Positions 35,758 to 44,673 of a stretch of DNA of 64,000 bases are shown piece after piece. The notes under the pieces are model-generated. The model was not told the origin of the DNA, searched no databases, and worked only from the letters and a program-made list of their open reading frames with translations. Origin of the DNA: a virus; IMG/VR virus record IMGVR_UViG_3300018424_003353, positions 1 through 64,000 of that record. One strand, given 5' to 3'. A program made the translations under genes and the position numbers. The first letter of the stretch is position 1. Each line of letters opens with the position of its first letter.

Positions 35758-36359
35758 AAATTGAACTTGAAGATGTAATGTTCTGGATGGACGCTGTTCG
35801 CAACAGTGAAGACAGATATCGTACACTTGAAAGTTTTTGGAAAGGTCAAATAAGAAGTAAAATATGGTTAACTGAAGCAGTCCAAGCATTAAACTTATAC
35901 GGTGACAAACGCATTGTAATTCACGGTGGTTGGAATGGCGTGTTAGCAAGTATTATGTTTAATAGTAAAATTGGAATCAAACATATTACATCTTTAGATA
36001 TAGATCCTGTTTGTGAAGAAATAGCAAACACTGTAAACAAGCGTTATGAGATGGAAGGCAAGTTTACAGCAGTTACAGCAGACATGTGTAATTACAAATA
36101 TGATGCAGATATAGTAATTAATACCAGTTGCGAACATATTACACAAGAACAATACGAACAATGGTTAGATAATGTTCCTAAAGGAGCAACAGTAGTTTTA
36201 CAAAGTAATGATTATTTTAATCATGAAGAACATATTCGTTGTGCAATAGACTTAGATGATTTTACTCAAATGTCTAAAATAAAAGCTCTTTGGCGAGGCA
36301 CATTAGATACGCCAAAGTATAATCGGTTTATGATAATAGGAAAGAAAGACGTTGTTTAA
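35754..36359 (+). CDS. SAM-dependent methyltransferase-like protein (201 aa)
   Basis: A class I methyltransferase pattern is visible: IVIHGGWNGVLASIM in the place of motif I, ITSLDIDPVCEEIANTVN with the acidic end of strand 2, FTAVTADMCNY, and INTSCEHITQEQYEQW near motif IV. Length (201 aa) fits a core domain without a large cap. The motif I glycines are GGWNG rather than the usual GxGxG, so catalysis is not certain. It is coupled to its neighbours by overlaps and sits between two radical SAM genes. Confidence 0.65.
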   Translation: MKIELEDVMFWMDAVRNSEDRYRTLESFWKGQIRSKIWLTEAVQALNLYGDKRIVIHGGWNGVLASIMFNSKIGIKHITSLDIDPVCEEIANTVNKRYEMEGKFTAVTADMCNYKYDADIVINTSCEHITQEQYEQWLDNVPKGATVVLQSNDYFNHEEHIRCAIDLDDFTQMSKIKALWRGTLDTPKYNRFMIIGKKDVV

Positions 36360-37419
36360 GTTTGAAAGCCTAAAAAGTATACATTTAGAAATTACCAATC
36401 GGTGTCAAGCAAGTTGCCCAATGTGTAGTAGAAATGTGCATGGCGGCTTAGAAAATCCTCTTATCAAAAATCAAGACTGGACAACACAAGACTTTAAAGA
36501 TGTTTTAAACGAAGAAGTTTTACAACAAGTAGACGGATTTTATTTTTGTGGTAACTTTGGTGATCCTATTATTAATAATGACCTAATAGAAATGTGTCGT
36601 TACAGCAAACAGACTAATCCTAATTTATATATTCGTATACATACCAACGGTGGTGCTAGGTCTCCTGAATGGTGGGAAGAATTACGTTTTGCATTACCTC
36701 CTGCACATAATGTTATATTTGCTATTGATGGTTTAGAAGATACACATAGTTTATATCGTATTGGTACAAAATATGAAACAGTAATAAGAAATGCCAAAGC
36801 ATTTATAAACGCAGGCGGCACTGCTGAATGGGCTTTTATAAAATTTAAACACAACGAACATCAATTAGAAGAAGCAGAACGTAGAGCAAAAGAATTAGGC
36901 TTTGCTAGATTTACATACAAAGACAGTGCAAGATTTGTTGCTACTGAAAAGTTTGAAGTACTTGATAGGTATGGTGATGTATCTTATTATTTAGAACCAC
37001 CAACTGGAAGTAAAATTAACCTAATTACACAAGACGTTATTGACAATTACCAAGATATTGTTGATGCTAGTGAGATTGATTGTTATGTTGTACAAACAAA
37101 AGAAGTTTATATAGACGCATATAAAAAAGTTATGCCTTGTTGCTTTTTGTCAAGTATACCTTACAATTATACAAGACAAGACGATAATGTAAAGTATATT
37201 AGACAAAAAATGCACTCTCAATATCAAGACCTTATTAATGACTTAGGTAACACTAATGCATTAGAACGATCTGTTAAAGACATAATCAACTCAACACCTT
37301 GGCAGACTGTATGGAACAAATATTGGGGCGAGAAAAAACTAATTACTTGTGCAAGGACATGCGGAGTTAATAAACTCAGCAAACCTAAAGATCAGTTTAT
37401 AGAAAAGGTAGAACTATGA
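36352..37419 (+). CDS. Radical SAM protein with SPASM-like tail (type 5, copy C)
   Basis: This starts at TTG 36352, overlapping the end of the methyltransferase-like gene, as no ATG fits. The cluster motif C18-x3-C22-x2-C25 (NRCQASCPMCSR) is very close to the N-terminus. The usual GGEP is replaced by CGNFGDPII. C-terminal cysteines C244, C263, C264, C333 and C337 (KVMPCCFLSS, TCARTCGV) resemble a SPASM-type auxiliary cluster region. SPASM enzymes often modify ribosomally made peptides. No precursor peptide gene was recognised nearby. ATGA coupling to the next gene. Confidence 0.8.
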   Translation: MFKFESLKSIHLEITNRCQASCPMCSRNVHGGLENPLIKNQDWTTQDFKDVLNEEVLQQVDGFYFCGNFGDPIINNDLIEMCRYSKQTNPNLYIRIHTNGGARSPEWWEELRFALPPAHNVIFAIDGLEDTHSLYRIGTKYETVIRNAKAFINAGGTAEWAFIKFKHNEHQLEEAERRAKELGFARFTYKDSARFVATEKFEVLDRYGDVSYYLEPPTGSKINLITQDVIDNYQDIVDASEIDCYVVQTKEVYIDAYKKVMPCCFLSSIPYNYTRQDDNVKYIRQKMHSQYQDLINDLGNTNALERSVKDIINSTPWQTVWNKYWGEKKLITCARTCGVNKLSKPKDQFIEKVEL

Positions 37420-38117
37420 TACATTTTGATCCTAAATGGAAAAACATTGGTATAAGCGTAAGTGGCGGTGCTGACAGTGCATTACTAGCATACTTGGTTT
37501 GTTCTCAAGTTGAAGATGCTACTGTACATATACTAAGCCATGTGCGTATGTGGAAAACAAGACCATGGCAGCGTTATGATAGTATTAGAGTTTTTACTTG
37601 GCTTGTAAATAGATTTCCTAACATAAGATTTTTACGTCACGAAAACTTTATTCCGCCTGATTTAGAATACGGTAGCAAAGGTGCTAACATTGAAGATGAA
37701 TATGGACAACTTCGTAGTGGAGATCAAATTGCTGTAAGAGCTCATGCTGAATGGATTGCAGCAACAGAAAACTTAGATGTATGGTATGCTGCAAAAAGCA
37801 AAAACCCTAGCGATCCTACAATTACAAAAGGTATGCCCGACCGCAATATTATAGTTGAAGATCCTAATGAACTTGTTAAAGAACACAATGGTGTAACTGT
37901 GTGTCATCCGTTTTTATATACAGAAAAAGATTGGATTGTAAAACAATATATTGATAACGATATTATGGATTTGTTTAACATAACACGCAGTTGTGAAGGC
38001 GATTTTGAAAACTTAAATTATACAAACTATATAGTTGGTGAACCTGTACCAGAGTGCGGAGAATGTTTTTGGTGCCAAGAACGCAACTGGGCCAAGGAAA
38101 AGAATAATGTCAAATAA
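37416..38117 (+). CDS. QueC-like PP-loop ATPase (233 aa)
   Basis: The PP-loop S16-G-G-A-D-S21 (ISVSGGADSALL) near the N-terminus marks an ATP pyrophosphatase of the QueC/asparagine-synthetase type. The C-terminus carries four cysteines C193, C214, C217 and C220 (ECGECFWCQ), equivalent to the zinc site of 7-cyano-7-deazaguanine synthase. Length (233 aa) also fits QueC. The segment SKNPSDPTITKGMPDRN in the middle is unlike bacterial QueC as I know it, so the substrate may differ. It is embedded in the radical SAM run, 24.6 kb from queE and folE at the right end. Confidence 0.7.
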   Translation: MIHFDPKWKNIGISVSGGADSALLAYLVCSQVEDATVHILSHVRMWKTRPWQRYDSIRVFTWLVNRFPNIRFLRHENFIPPDLEYGSKGANIEDEYGQLRSGDQIAVRAHAEWIAATENLDVWYAAKSKNPSDPTITKGMPDRNIIVEDPNELVKEHNGVTVCHPFLYTEKDWIVKQYIDNDIMDLFNITRSCEGDFENLNYTNYIVGEPVPECGECFWCQERNWAKEKNNVK

Positions 38118-39519
38118 GTATTGGTATCACCCAGAAGATACACAACTAGGAAAGTATCAGCGTATCATAGAACAGCAGTCAGGTACGCCTACTTTCTGTG
38201 TACTTCCGTGGATACACTTTGCTACACGACCTAATGGTGACATGCGACTTTGCTGTAGTGCAAATGCAAGCGGTGCTGGAGAAGATCATGAAGTAGGACT
38301 TGTTAAAATGGAACACGGCAAGCCTGCAAACTTTGGTCGAGAAACACCTATGGAAGCATGGAACAATGACTACATGAAAAGTGTACGTACGACTATGCTT
38401 AAAGGTGAGATACCTGCTAGTTGCCGCAAGTGCTTTGAAGAAGAGTCTAAAGGTGTAGCAAGTAAACGTGTATGGGAAAGCGGTACATGGTACGAAGATG
38501 GTGTAGACATACCTGAACTAGTTCGCCAGACACAAGAAGACGGAACCGTTCCTGAAAACTTAAAATACTTAGACTTGCGACTAGGACATACTTGCAATAT
38601 TAAGTGTGTAATGTGTAGCCCTCATGATAGTTCAAAATGGGTAAGCGACTGGCAAAAATTATTTCCACAACTTGACAATGAATCTGTTAAGCAGCAGATG
38701 CAGTGGGACAAAAAAGAGTTTAATAACTTCTGGCATGAAAAGGATACGTTTTGGGAAGAAATGTATGCTCAGATTCCTAATCTAAGACAAGTATACTTTG
38801 CTGGCGGCGAACCTCTAATGATCAAAGAACACAAGCAGTTCATTGAAGAAATAGTACGTCAAGGATATCAAGACAAAATACTGTTACGCTACAATTCAAA
38901 TGGATTGTTGGTTGATGACGATTTGATTGAACTGTGGAGTAAGTTTAGAAAAGTTAAGTTTGCAGTAAGTATGGATGCATGTCATGAACGTGATGAGTAC
39001 ATACGTTTCCCTACAGACTTTGAAACAGTAGAACGTACATTGCATTTATTAGACAATACTCCTGATAATATACAAACTAGCCTTGCAACAGCAATACAAA
39101 TATTCAATGTAAAACACTTGCCAGACTTTATGAAGTGGAAACTAGACAGCGGCTTTAAGAAACTAAATGTAGGCACTGTTCCGGGTGGTACACAAATGGG
39201 CGGTGGTTTAGTCAACATGCATTTATTATACATTCCTACGTTTTTAAGCATACAGATTCTACCACTAGAAGATAAGCAAGAAGTGCGTGAGCGTTTTATG
39301 GACTTTAAAGATTGGCTGTGGAACAACTACAGACAAGATGATGATTTTTGGAAGCACAATCCATATGGATGGAAACGCTGGGAGGCAGTTCTTAATCACA
39401 TGGATGCACAAGACAACAGTCACTTATTACCTGGCTTCAAAGAGTACACAAACAAACTAGATGCTATTAGAGGTTTGTGTGCAGCAAAAATTTTTCCGGA
39501 GTTAGCACACTTGTTATGA
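38107..39519 (+). CDS. Radical SAM protein with N-terminal SPASM/twitch-like module (type 2, copy D)
   Basis: True start is probably the ATG at 38107 after AAGGAA (470 aa); the frame from 38035 is an upstream shadow. An N-terminal module has C31, C49, C50, C106 and C109 (FCVLPWIHF, RLCCSAN, ASCRKCF) with the W-N-N-D-Y-M and SKRVW elements typical of twitch/SPASM regions. The radical SAM site is C163-x3-C167-x2-C170 (HTCNIKCVMCSP), with YFAGGEPLM near residue 234. The auxiliary module precedes the catalytic domain, as in the gene at 45466. Substrate unknown. Confidence 0.85.
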   Translation: MSNKYWYHPEDTQLGKYQRIIEQQSGTPTFCVLPWIHFATRPNGDMRLCCSANASGAGEDHEVGLVKMEHGKPANFGRETPMEAWNNDYMKSVRTTMLKGEIPASCRKCFEEESKGVASKRVWESGTWYEDGVDIPELVRQTQEDGTVPENLKYLDLRLGHTCNIKCVMCSPHDSSKWVSDWQKLFPQLDNESVKQQMQWDKKEFNNFWHEKDTFWEEMYAQIPNLRQVYFAGGEPLMIKEHKQFIEEIVRQGYQDKILLRYNSNGLLVDDDLIELWSKFRKVKFAVSMDACHERDEYIRFPTDFETVERTLHLLDNTPDNIQTSLATAIQIFNVKHLPDFMKWKLDSGFKKLNVGTVPGGTQMGGGLVNMHLLYIPTFLSIQILPLEDKQEVRERFMDFKDWLWNNYRQDDDFWKHNPYGWKRWEAVLNHMDAQDNSHLLPGFKEYTNKLDAIRGLCAAKIFPELAHLL

Positions 39520-40487
39520 TTGTAAAACTACAAAATAATCAAGCACAAGATACACTTCGCATAGAATACATGCTGGGCAATCTCTGCAATCATAAATGCT
39601 ACTACTGTTTTCCGGGCAGTAACGAAGGCGATCAACCTTGGCCTGATATTGACATAGTCAAACAGAATCTAGGACACCTATTAGAACATTATCGCAACAA
39701 TGGCAAACCCAAAAGCGAAATATTCTTTGTTGGCGGTGAACCTACACTGTGGAAAGGCTTGCCTGAACTGTGTACATACTTGAAAGAAAAGTTTGATACA
39801 CGAATCGAAATAAGTTCAAACGGTAGTAAAAGCATAAGTTGGTGGAAACGTGAAGCACATAACTTTGATATAGTTGGCATAAGTGTACACAATGAATTTG
39901 CAAAATTAGATCATATTAGTGAAGTGTGTGATATTTTATATGAGAACAATGTTATGGTAAACGCAGATGTTCTTATGGATCCTTTAGAGTTCGACAAGTG
40001 CAAAGAAAACATTGAATATCTAAAAGATAATTCTAAATATGAATGGACTATAATTGCTAAACTTGTACATTTTTCTGGTGAACATAGATATACAGATCTA
40101 CAACTTGACTATTTTCAAGATCCAATAAAGCGTTATCCTAACAAAGAATGGTACGAAAAGAATGTTAGAAAACCGGAGACACTTATTGCAGTATACAAGC
40201 AAGGATTTAGACCGTTCATAGTAAAAGATGATAATTGGGTAATAAGAAATAAACTAAATCATTTTAAAGATTGGACCTGTAACATTGGTGTTGATTTTAT
40301 AAAAATTTTTAGTAGCGGACAAATCAGTGGTAACTGTCAGCAAATATTATACGGTGACAAAATTCACCATAACTTATACAGTAAAGATTTTATACAAAAA
40401 TACAATCCTAAGATAGTGCCTGTAAAATGTACACAGGATATTTGTGGTTGTAGTGAAGAAGCATCATGTACAAAAAGAATTTTTTAG
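39516..40487 (+). CDS. Radical SAM protein with C-terminal cysteine set (type 4, copy E)
   Basis: I place the start at the ATG of an ATGA overlap at 39516 (323 aa). The cluster motif is C24-x3-C28-x2-C31 (NLCNHKCYYCFPG), followed by FVGGEPT. The tail has DWTCNIG, SGNCQQ and then KCTQDICGC and SCTK, matching in order the cysteine-rich tails of the genes at 34325 and 43765. The region VGISVHNEF corresponds to the S-x-H strand in its relatives. It forms part of the tightly overlapping 34-43 kb run. Confidence 0.82.
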   Translation: MIVKLQNNQAQDTLRIEYMLGNLCNHKCYYCFPGSNEGDQPWPDIDIVKQNLGHLLEHYRNNGKPKSEIFFVGGEPTLWKGLPELCTYLKEKFDTRIEISSNGSKSISWWKREAHNFDIVGISVHNEFAKLDHISEVCDILYENNVMVNADVLMDPLEFDKCKENIEYLKDNSKYEWTIIAKLVHFSGEHRYTDLQLDYFQDPIKRYPNKEWYEKNVRKPETLIAVYKQGFRPFIVKDDNWVIRNKLNHFKDWTCNIGVDFIKIFSSGQISGNCQQILYGDKIHHNLYSKDFIQKYNPKIVPVKCTQDICGCSEEASCTKRIF

Positions 40488-41518
40488 ACACACTAGAACC
40501 TAATTACTTTCACATAGAATGGGAAAGCACTCTAAAGTGTAATCTTGACTGTAGTTATTGTGGCGATGGGCATAACAATAAAATACCTCACCCATCTCTT
40601 GAAGACAGTTTGCACACTCTTGATTTTATTGTAGACTATGTTAGTGTACAATTTAAAACTCGTCCTAAAGCATTACAACAAGCAAGTTTAAATATTTTAG
40701 GTGGTGAAAGTTTATTTCATCCTAATATATTAGAAATACTTGATTACGTAGATCAAAAAAAGAAACAAGTTGACTGGCAATTTTATATTGGAACTATTAC
40801 AAATGCAGTAGTTGGAAAACGTTTGTGGAAAAGTATAGTTGAAATGTTAGACTATTTTACAGTTAGTTTTCATGCAGAAGCATTACCAAAACAACGCAAA
40901 CAAGTAAAAGACAATTTATTATATCTTAAAAAACAAAATAAGAACTTTCATGTTAGCATAATGATGCATCCTAAACAATGGGACGTTTGTATTAACATGA
41001 TAGAGTTTTGTAAAAATCATGACATGCGATACGAAACTCGTCAAATCGATCACGATTGGTTTGATTGGCGATTTAATTATACACCAGAACAAGCAGAATT
41101 TATAACAGGAAAACGTCCTGCTAGTTTATTGCAAACTGCAACAGCAATAGTAACACAAGGTGTAAATCTAAGTGCAGAAGGTAGAGCCTGCTGCGGTGGA
41201 CAAACGCTATGTACAAATTCAGGTTGTACTAAATTTGTAGATAATAGATTCAAAGGTTGGAATTGCAGTGTAGATAAATTCTTTTTGTACATTAGACAAA
41301 CTACTGGAGAGATATTTACTAATAAAGACTGTAGAATGAACTTTGATGGAAAAGTTGGTCCTATAGGAAATCTTAAAAATACACAAGCATTATTAGACAG
41401 AGTAGAACAAGGCACTGACACTATTGTTTGTAAAAAGTCTAGATGTTGGTGCGGCATTTGTGCTCCTAAAGCACTAGACAAAAAAGACTATGAGAGTATA
41501 ATGACAAGATATGTTTAA
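40466..41518 (+). CDS. Radical SAM protein with zinc-finger-like cysteine tail (type 3, copy F)
   Basis: C25-x3-C29-x2-C32 (LKCNLDCSYCGDG) is the radical SAM motif and NILGGESLFHP the SAM-binding loop, with GGES in place of GGEP. The C-terminal third is unusual: ACCGGQTLC, GWNCSVDKFFLYI, KDCRMNF, then IVCKKSRCWCGICAPKA. At least eight cysteines there could carry one or two extra Fe-S clusters. The same tail occurs in the gene at 42717 on the other strand. The start overlaps the upstream gene by 22 bases. Confidence 0.82.
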   Translation: MYKKNFLDTLEPNYFHIEWESTLKCNLDCSYCGDGHNNKIPHPSLEDSLHTLDFIVDYVSVQFKTRPKALQQASLNILGGESLFHPNILEILDYVDQKKKQVDWQFYIGTITNAVVGKRLWKSIVEMLDYFTVSFHAEALPKQRKQVKDNLLYLKKQNKNFHVSIMMHPKQWDVCINMIEFCKNHDMRYETRQIDHDWFDWRFNYTPEQAEFITGKRPASLLQTATAIVTQGVNLSAEGRACCGGQTLCTNSGCTKFVDNRFKGWNCSVDKFFLYIRQTTGEIFTNKDCRMNFDGKVGPIGNLKNTQALLDRVEQGTDTIVCKKSRCWCGICAPKALDKKDYESIMTRYV

Positions 41519-42755
41519 TTGGTATGTAAAAAATAAACTAGGCGAAAGTCTATGTTTAGCAAAGTGGACTAACAGCACAATGCATTTGGGCATAGGAAAG
41601 AATCACAGTTGTCATCATCCTAATCCACATGTTGTTCCTGTTGAAGAAGTGCAAGCAGATCCTAGTGCATTGCACAATAGCTCATACAAACGTAGTGTCA
41701 GAAATCAAATGCTCAACGGAGAACGTCCTAGTGAGTGTGATTACTGTTGGCGTATAGAAGAAACAGAAAAATATAGTGATCGTGTTCTTATGAGCAAGAA
41801 GCGTGACAGTTGGCCACATCGCAAAGATATCATTGCCACTGACAGATACGATCCTACTATGCTAGAAGTTAGTTTCTCAAACGTGTGCAACTTTAAATGT
41901 GCATACTGTGGACCACAGTTTAGCAGTTTGTGGACTAGCGAAATATCTAACCTTGGTGCGTATCCTACTTCCGACAGTTACAACCAAATACACGAAAAAC
42001 AAATACTAGACAGAGAACACAATCCTTACATTGAAGCGTTCTGGGAATATTTGCCTACTATGTATGACAAATTACATACACTTCGTATTACTGGTGGTGA
42101 ACCTATGCTTAGTAGACACACTGAAAAACTGTTAGAATATATTACGCAACATCCTAACAAAAAACTTACAGTTGTAATCAACAGCAACCTAGGTGCTCCA
42201 AAACACATCATTGCTAACTTTATTGAACTGCTTGAAAAAGTGCAGAAAAATGTAAAGCGTATAGAAATAGCAACCAGTGGAGAAAGTTATGGCGGACAAG
42301 CAGAATATGTTCGTGACGGATTAAACTATCGAGAATGGTTATTGAACTGTTATTATGTACTAGCAGCATTGCCTAAACTAAGACTTAACTTGATGTGTGC
42401 ATACAACGTTTTAAGTATAACAAGTTTTGCTAGATTTCTAGATGATGTAGTTGCCCTTAAAAAAGAATATAAACGTGTTACGCTCAGTGTTAGTTATGTA
42501 AGGCATCCTAGTTTCCTACATGTATCACTAGCACCTAAAGTATGGAGACCTATACTAGAAGCAAGTTGCGAAAAAATTAAAAAGCATTTTAATAGCGAAA
42601 CAGTCAAACGTTTTAAGTTTGTACTAGCAGAGTTTGATAAGCAACCTACAGAAACACAGTTGCAAGATTTCAAACTGTTTATTTCAGAGTATGATAAACG
42701 TAGAGAGAAAAAGTTTTTAGATGTTTTTGGCGAGTATGGCTGTATAGTCGGATAG
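41511..42755 (+). CDS. Radical SAM protein with N-terminal cysteine module (type 1, copy G)
   Basis: This is the paralogue of the gene at 30531. N-terminal cysteines C15, C34, C76 and C79 (LCLAKW, HSCHHP, CDYCW) have exactly the same spacing (18, 41, 2) as copy A. The radical SAM site is C126-x3-C130-x2-C133 (NVCNFKCAYCGP) and ITGGEPML follows. Length is 414 aa against 461, mainly through a shorter N-terminus. Its last 39 bases overlap the end of the convergent gene at 42717. Function unknown. Confidence 0.85.
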   Translation: MFNWYVKNKLGESLCLAKWTNSTMHLGIGKNHSCHHPNPHVVPVEEVQADPSALHNSSYKRSVRNQMLNGERPSECDYCWRIEETEKYSDRVLMSKKRDSWPHRKDIIATDRYDPTMLEVSFSNVCNFKCAYCGPQFSSLWTSEISNLGAYPTSDSYNQIHEKQILDREHNPYIEAFWEYLPTMYDKLHTLRITGGEPMLSRHTEKLLEYITQHPNKKLTVVINSNLGAPKHIIANFIELLEKVQKNVKRIEIATSGESYGGQAEYVRDGLNYREWLLNCYYVLAALPKLRLNLMCAYNVLSITSFARFLDDVVALKKEYKRVTLSVSYVRHPSFLHVSLAPKVWRPILEASCEKIKKHFNSETVKRFKFVLAEFDKQPTETQLQDFKLFISEYDKRREKKFLDVFGEYGCIVG

Positions 42756-43778
42756 TTCTTTAGCCTTAGGCACACACATTCCACAACCACATCTTTCATT
42801 AGGGCAAACAATAGTTCGTTCTTTGTTTGCGTTTGCATAAGCAAGTATACTATCAGTGTCTTTAAGGGTGCCTACAGGGCCTCTTAGACCGTCGTGTAGT
42901 GCTTGACAGGTCTGATGGTGATACACATTGCCCGTGTGTTGATCAATGTGTAAGAAGTACTTATTGACGCTGCAAAACCATCCTTTAAAATGTGTATCGA
43001 CTAGCTCAACTGCTTGCCACTCACCGTTTACTTTGCCCTGTAAACAGCGACCGCCACAGCATTTACGTCCTAATTCTGTTCCTGCTTTAATTCCTTCGCT
43101 AGGTTTTGAAGAATTGGTATAATTGTAAAACCATTCCTGTTGTTCGTCTGTATAATCGTGTGTTGTTCTACGCAAATTACCATCTGTATCAACAAACCAA
43201 CCTTTGCGTTCAACATTGCCGTCACCAATAGGACGAGGATTGTGTTTGATACCTAATATTTTTAACTTTTCACACATTTTAACACCATCAGTCCAGTTGT
43301 CTGTGTGCAGCATTACATTAACTTGTAACCAAATACCAGCTCTGTGCAATAGTTTAATGTTATCGATTGTTTGTTTTCTTAGTCTAGCGTGACCTTCAGT
43401 ATGGTAACTTACAGTTACACCGTCAAATAACTTAGCAATACGATCTGTATTACTTGGATGCCAAGCACCATTAGTAGTTAAACTAAGTCTAAAACGTGTT
43501 TCTGTATTTTTAATATGTTCTGCTAGTTGCCAAAACGCAGGATTAATTGTAGGCTCACCGCCTGTAAAGTTTATGTTAACTAAATCTGAATATATGCTGG
43601 TATACTCTTTTATAAATTCAAAAGTTTTTAACAATTCTTCGTAACTATGCGGAGGACTTACATTGTCGTGGCGACTTGCTTCGCAGTATGAACAGTCAAA
43701 GTTACATCTACGTCCAGTATCCCAAGTAACCATTAAGCGTTCTGGTCCTGTTAAGTTTATAGCACTAGTTTGTATCAT
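42717..43778 (-). CDS. Radical SAM protein with zinc-finger-like cysteine tail (type 3, copy H)
   Basis: I chose the ATG at 43778, six bases after AAAGG; a TTG two codons earlier is possible. The cluster motif is C25-x3-C29-x2-C32 (RRCNFDCSYCEAS), then NFTGGEPTINP. The tail RKCCGGRCLQG, GWFCSVNKYFLHI, QTCQAL and IVCPNERCGCGMCVPKA matches copy F segment by segment. The gene is the last of a four-gene minus-strand run from 46734 and overlaps the end of copy G. Confidence 0.82.
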   Translation of the reverse strand: MIQTSAINLTGPERLMVTWDTGRRCNFDCSYCEASRHDNVSPPHSYEELLKTFEFIKEYTSIYSDLVNINFTGGEPTINPAFWQLAEHIKNTETRFRLSLTTNGAWHPSNTDRIAKLFDGVTVSYHTEGHARLRKQTIDNIKLLHRAGIWLQVNVMLHTDNWTDGVKMCEKLKILGIKHNPRPIGDGNVERKGWFVDTDGNLRRTTHDYTDEQQEWFYNYTNSSKPSEGIKAGTELGRKCCGGRCLQGKVNGEWQAVELVDTHFKGWFCSVNKYFLHIDQHTGNVYHHQTCQALHDGLRGPVGTLKDTDSILAYANANKERTIVCPNERCGCGMCVPKAKELSDYTAILAKNI

Positions 43779-44673
43779 TTGCAACCTTTGTTAACGGAAT
43801 GTCAGCAGCACAAGTACACCATTTGCGTGTACAAATAACTGCTTCTTCAGGCGGTTCAAATGATCCATCGTATATATTTCCCAAACTTCCGCCTACTCTG
43901 CAAGTAGCTCGATGCACATCACCATCCCAATTAATCATTAAACTCTCTAATCCTGCATTACAAGTCCAACCTTCAAACTGATTACGTTGTTCTTTAATAA
44001 TATCATTAGCGTGTGCAAGTTCTTCATCGTCAATAACGCAGTTTTCTTTGGCAGTAGACTTTTGATCTAGTATCCAACGCAGATCTTTTTCTTTATATTT
44101 CATGTCATCAAACCAATCGTGCTTTTCTGTCCAACGTATGCGTCTAACAACATAAGGAATATTGTGGCCGTCAAACATCATTGCACACTGTTTTACTCTG
44201 TCCATGTGTTCGTGATGTGCCATTAGATTAACTTGATAAGGAATATTCTTTTCAATTTCGTTTAGTTGTGACCAATGAAGTATATTGTCAGCACATCGAC
44301 GCCAATTTTTATCATCTTCTACATGCAAACTAAACACATAATGACTTACAGGAAGTCTATTATATAGTTCTGGCGGCAGTGTTGCATTGGTTGTTATGTT
44401 AACCCAGTCTAATCGTTGGCTAGCGTGTTCAACAATTTCTTCTATATCAGGATGCACACAAGGCTCACCACCTGTTAAACTTAGTCTAATAGGTTTACCT
44501 ATTTCATAGAGTGCGTCTATTACATCTAGCATAACTTTAACATTGGTATGTGGACTAAAGTTGTCGTGTATTTCAGCAGGACAATAGGTACAATCTAAAT
44601 TACAGCGTTTACCAATGTTCCATTCAACATGAATACTGTCTTGATGATCCCATCTGCTAGTTATTGAATACAT
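43765..44673 (-). CDS. Radical SAM protein with C-terminal cysteine set (type 4, copy I)
   Basis: This 302-aa protein has C24-x3-C28-x2-C31 (KRCNLDCTYCPAE) followed by LTGGEPCVHP. The C-terminal part has GWTCNAGLESLMI, HRATCRVGG, SLGNIYDG and ICTRKWCTCAAD, comparable with copies B and E. A conserved S-x-H (VFSLHVED) strand aligns with SFHDE and SVHNE in those copies. It overlaps both neighbours by 13-14 bases, so the four minus-strand genes are probably one transcript. Confidence 0.82.
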   Translation of the reverse strand: MYSITSRWDHQDSIHVEWNIGKRCNLDCTYCPAEIHDNFSPHTNVKVMLDVIDALYEIGKPIRLSLTGGEPCVHPDIEEIVEHASQRLDWVNITTNATLPPELYNRLPVSHYVFSLHVEDDKNWRRCADNILHWSQLNEIEKNIPYQVNLMAHHEHMDRVKQCAMMFDGHNIPYVVRRIRWTEKHDWFDDMKYKEKDLRWILDQKSTAKENCVIDDEELAHANDIIKEQRNQFEGWTCNAGLESLMINWDGDVHRATCRVGGSLGNIYDGSFEPPEEAVICTRKWCTCAADIPLTKVANDTN

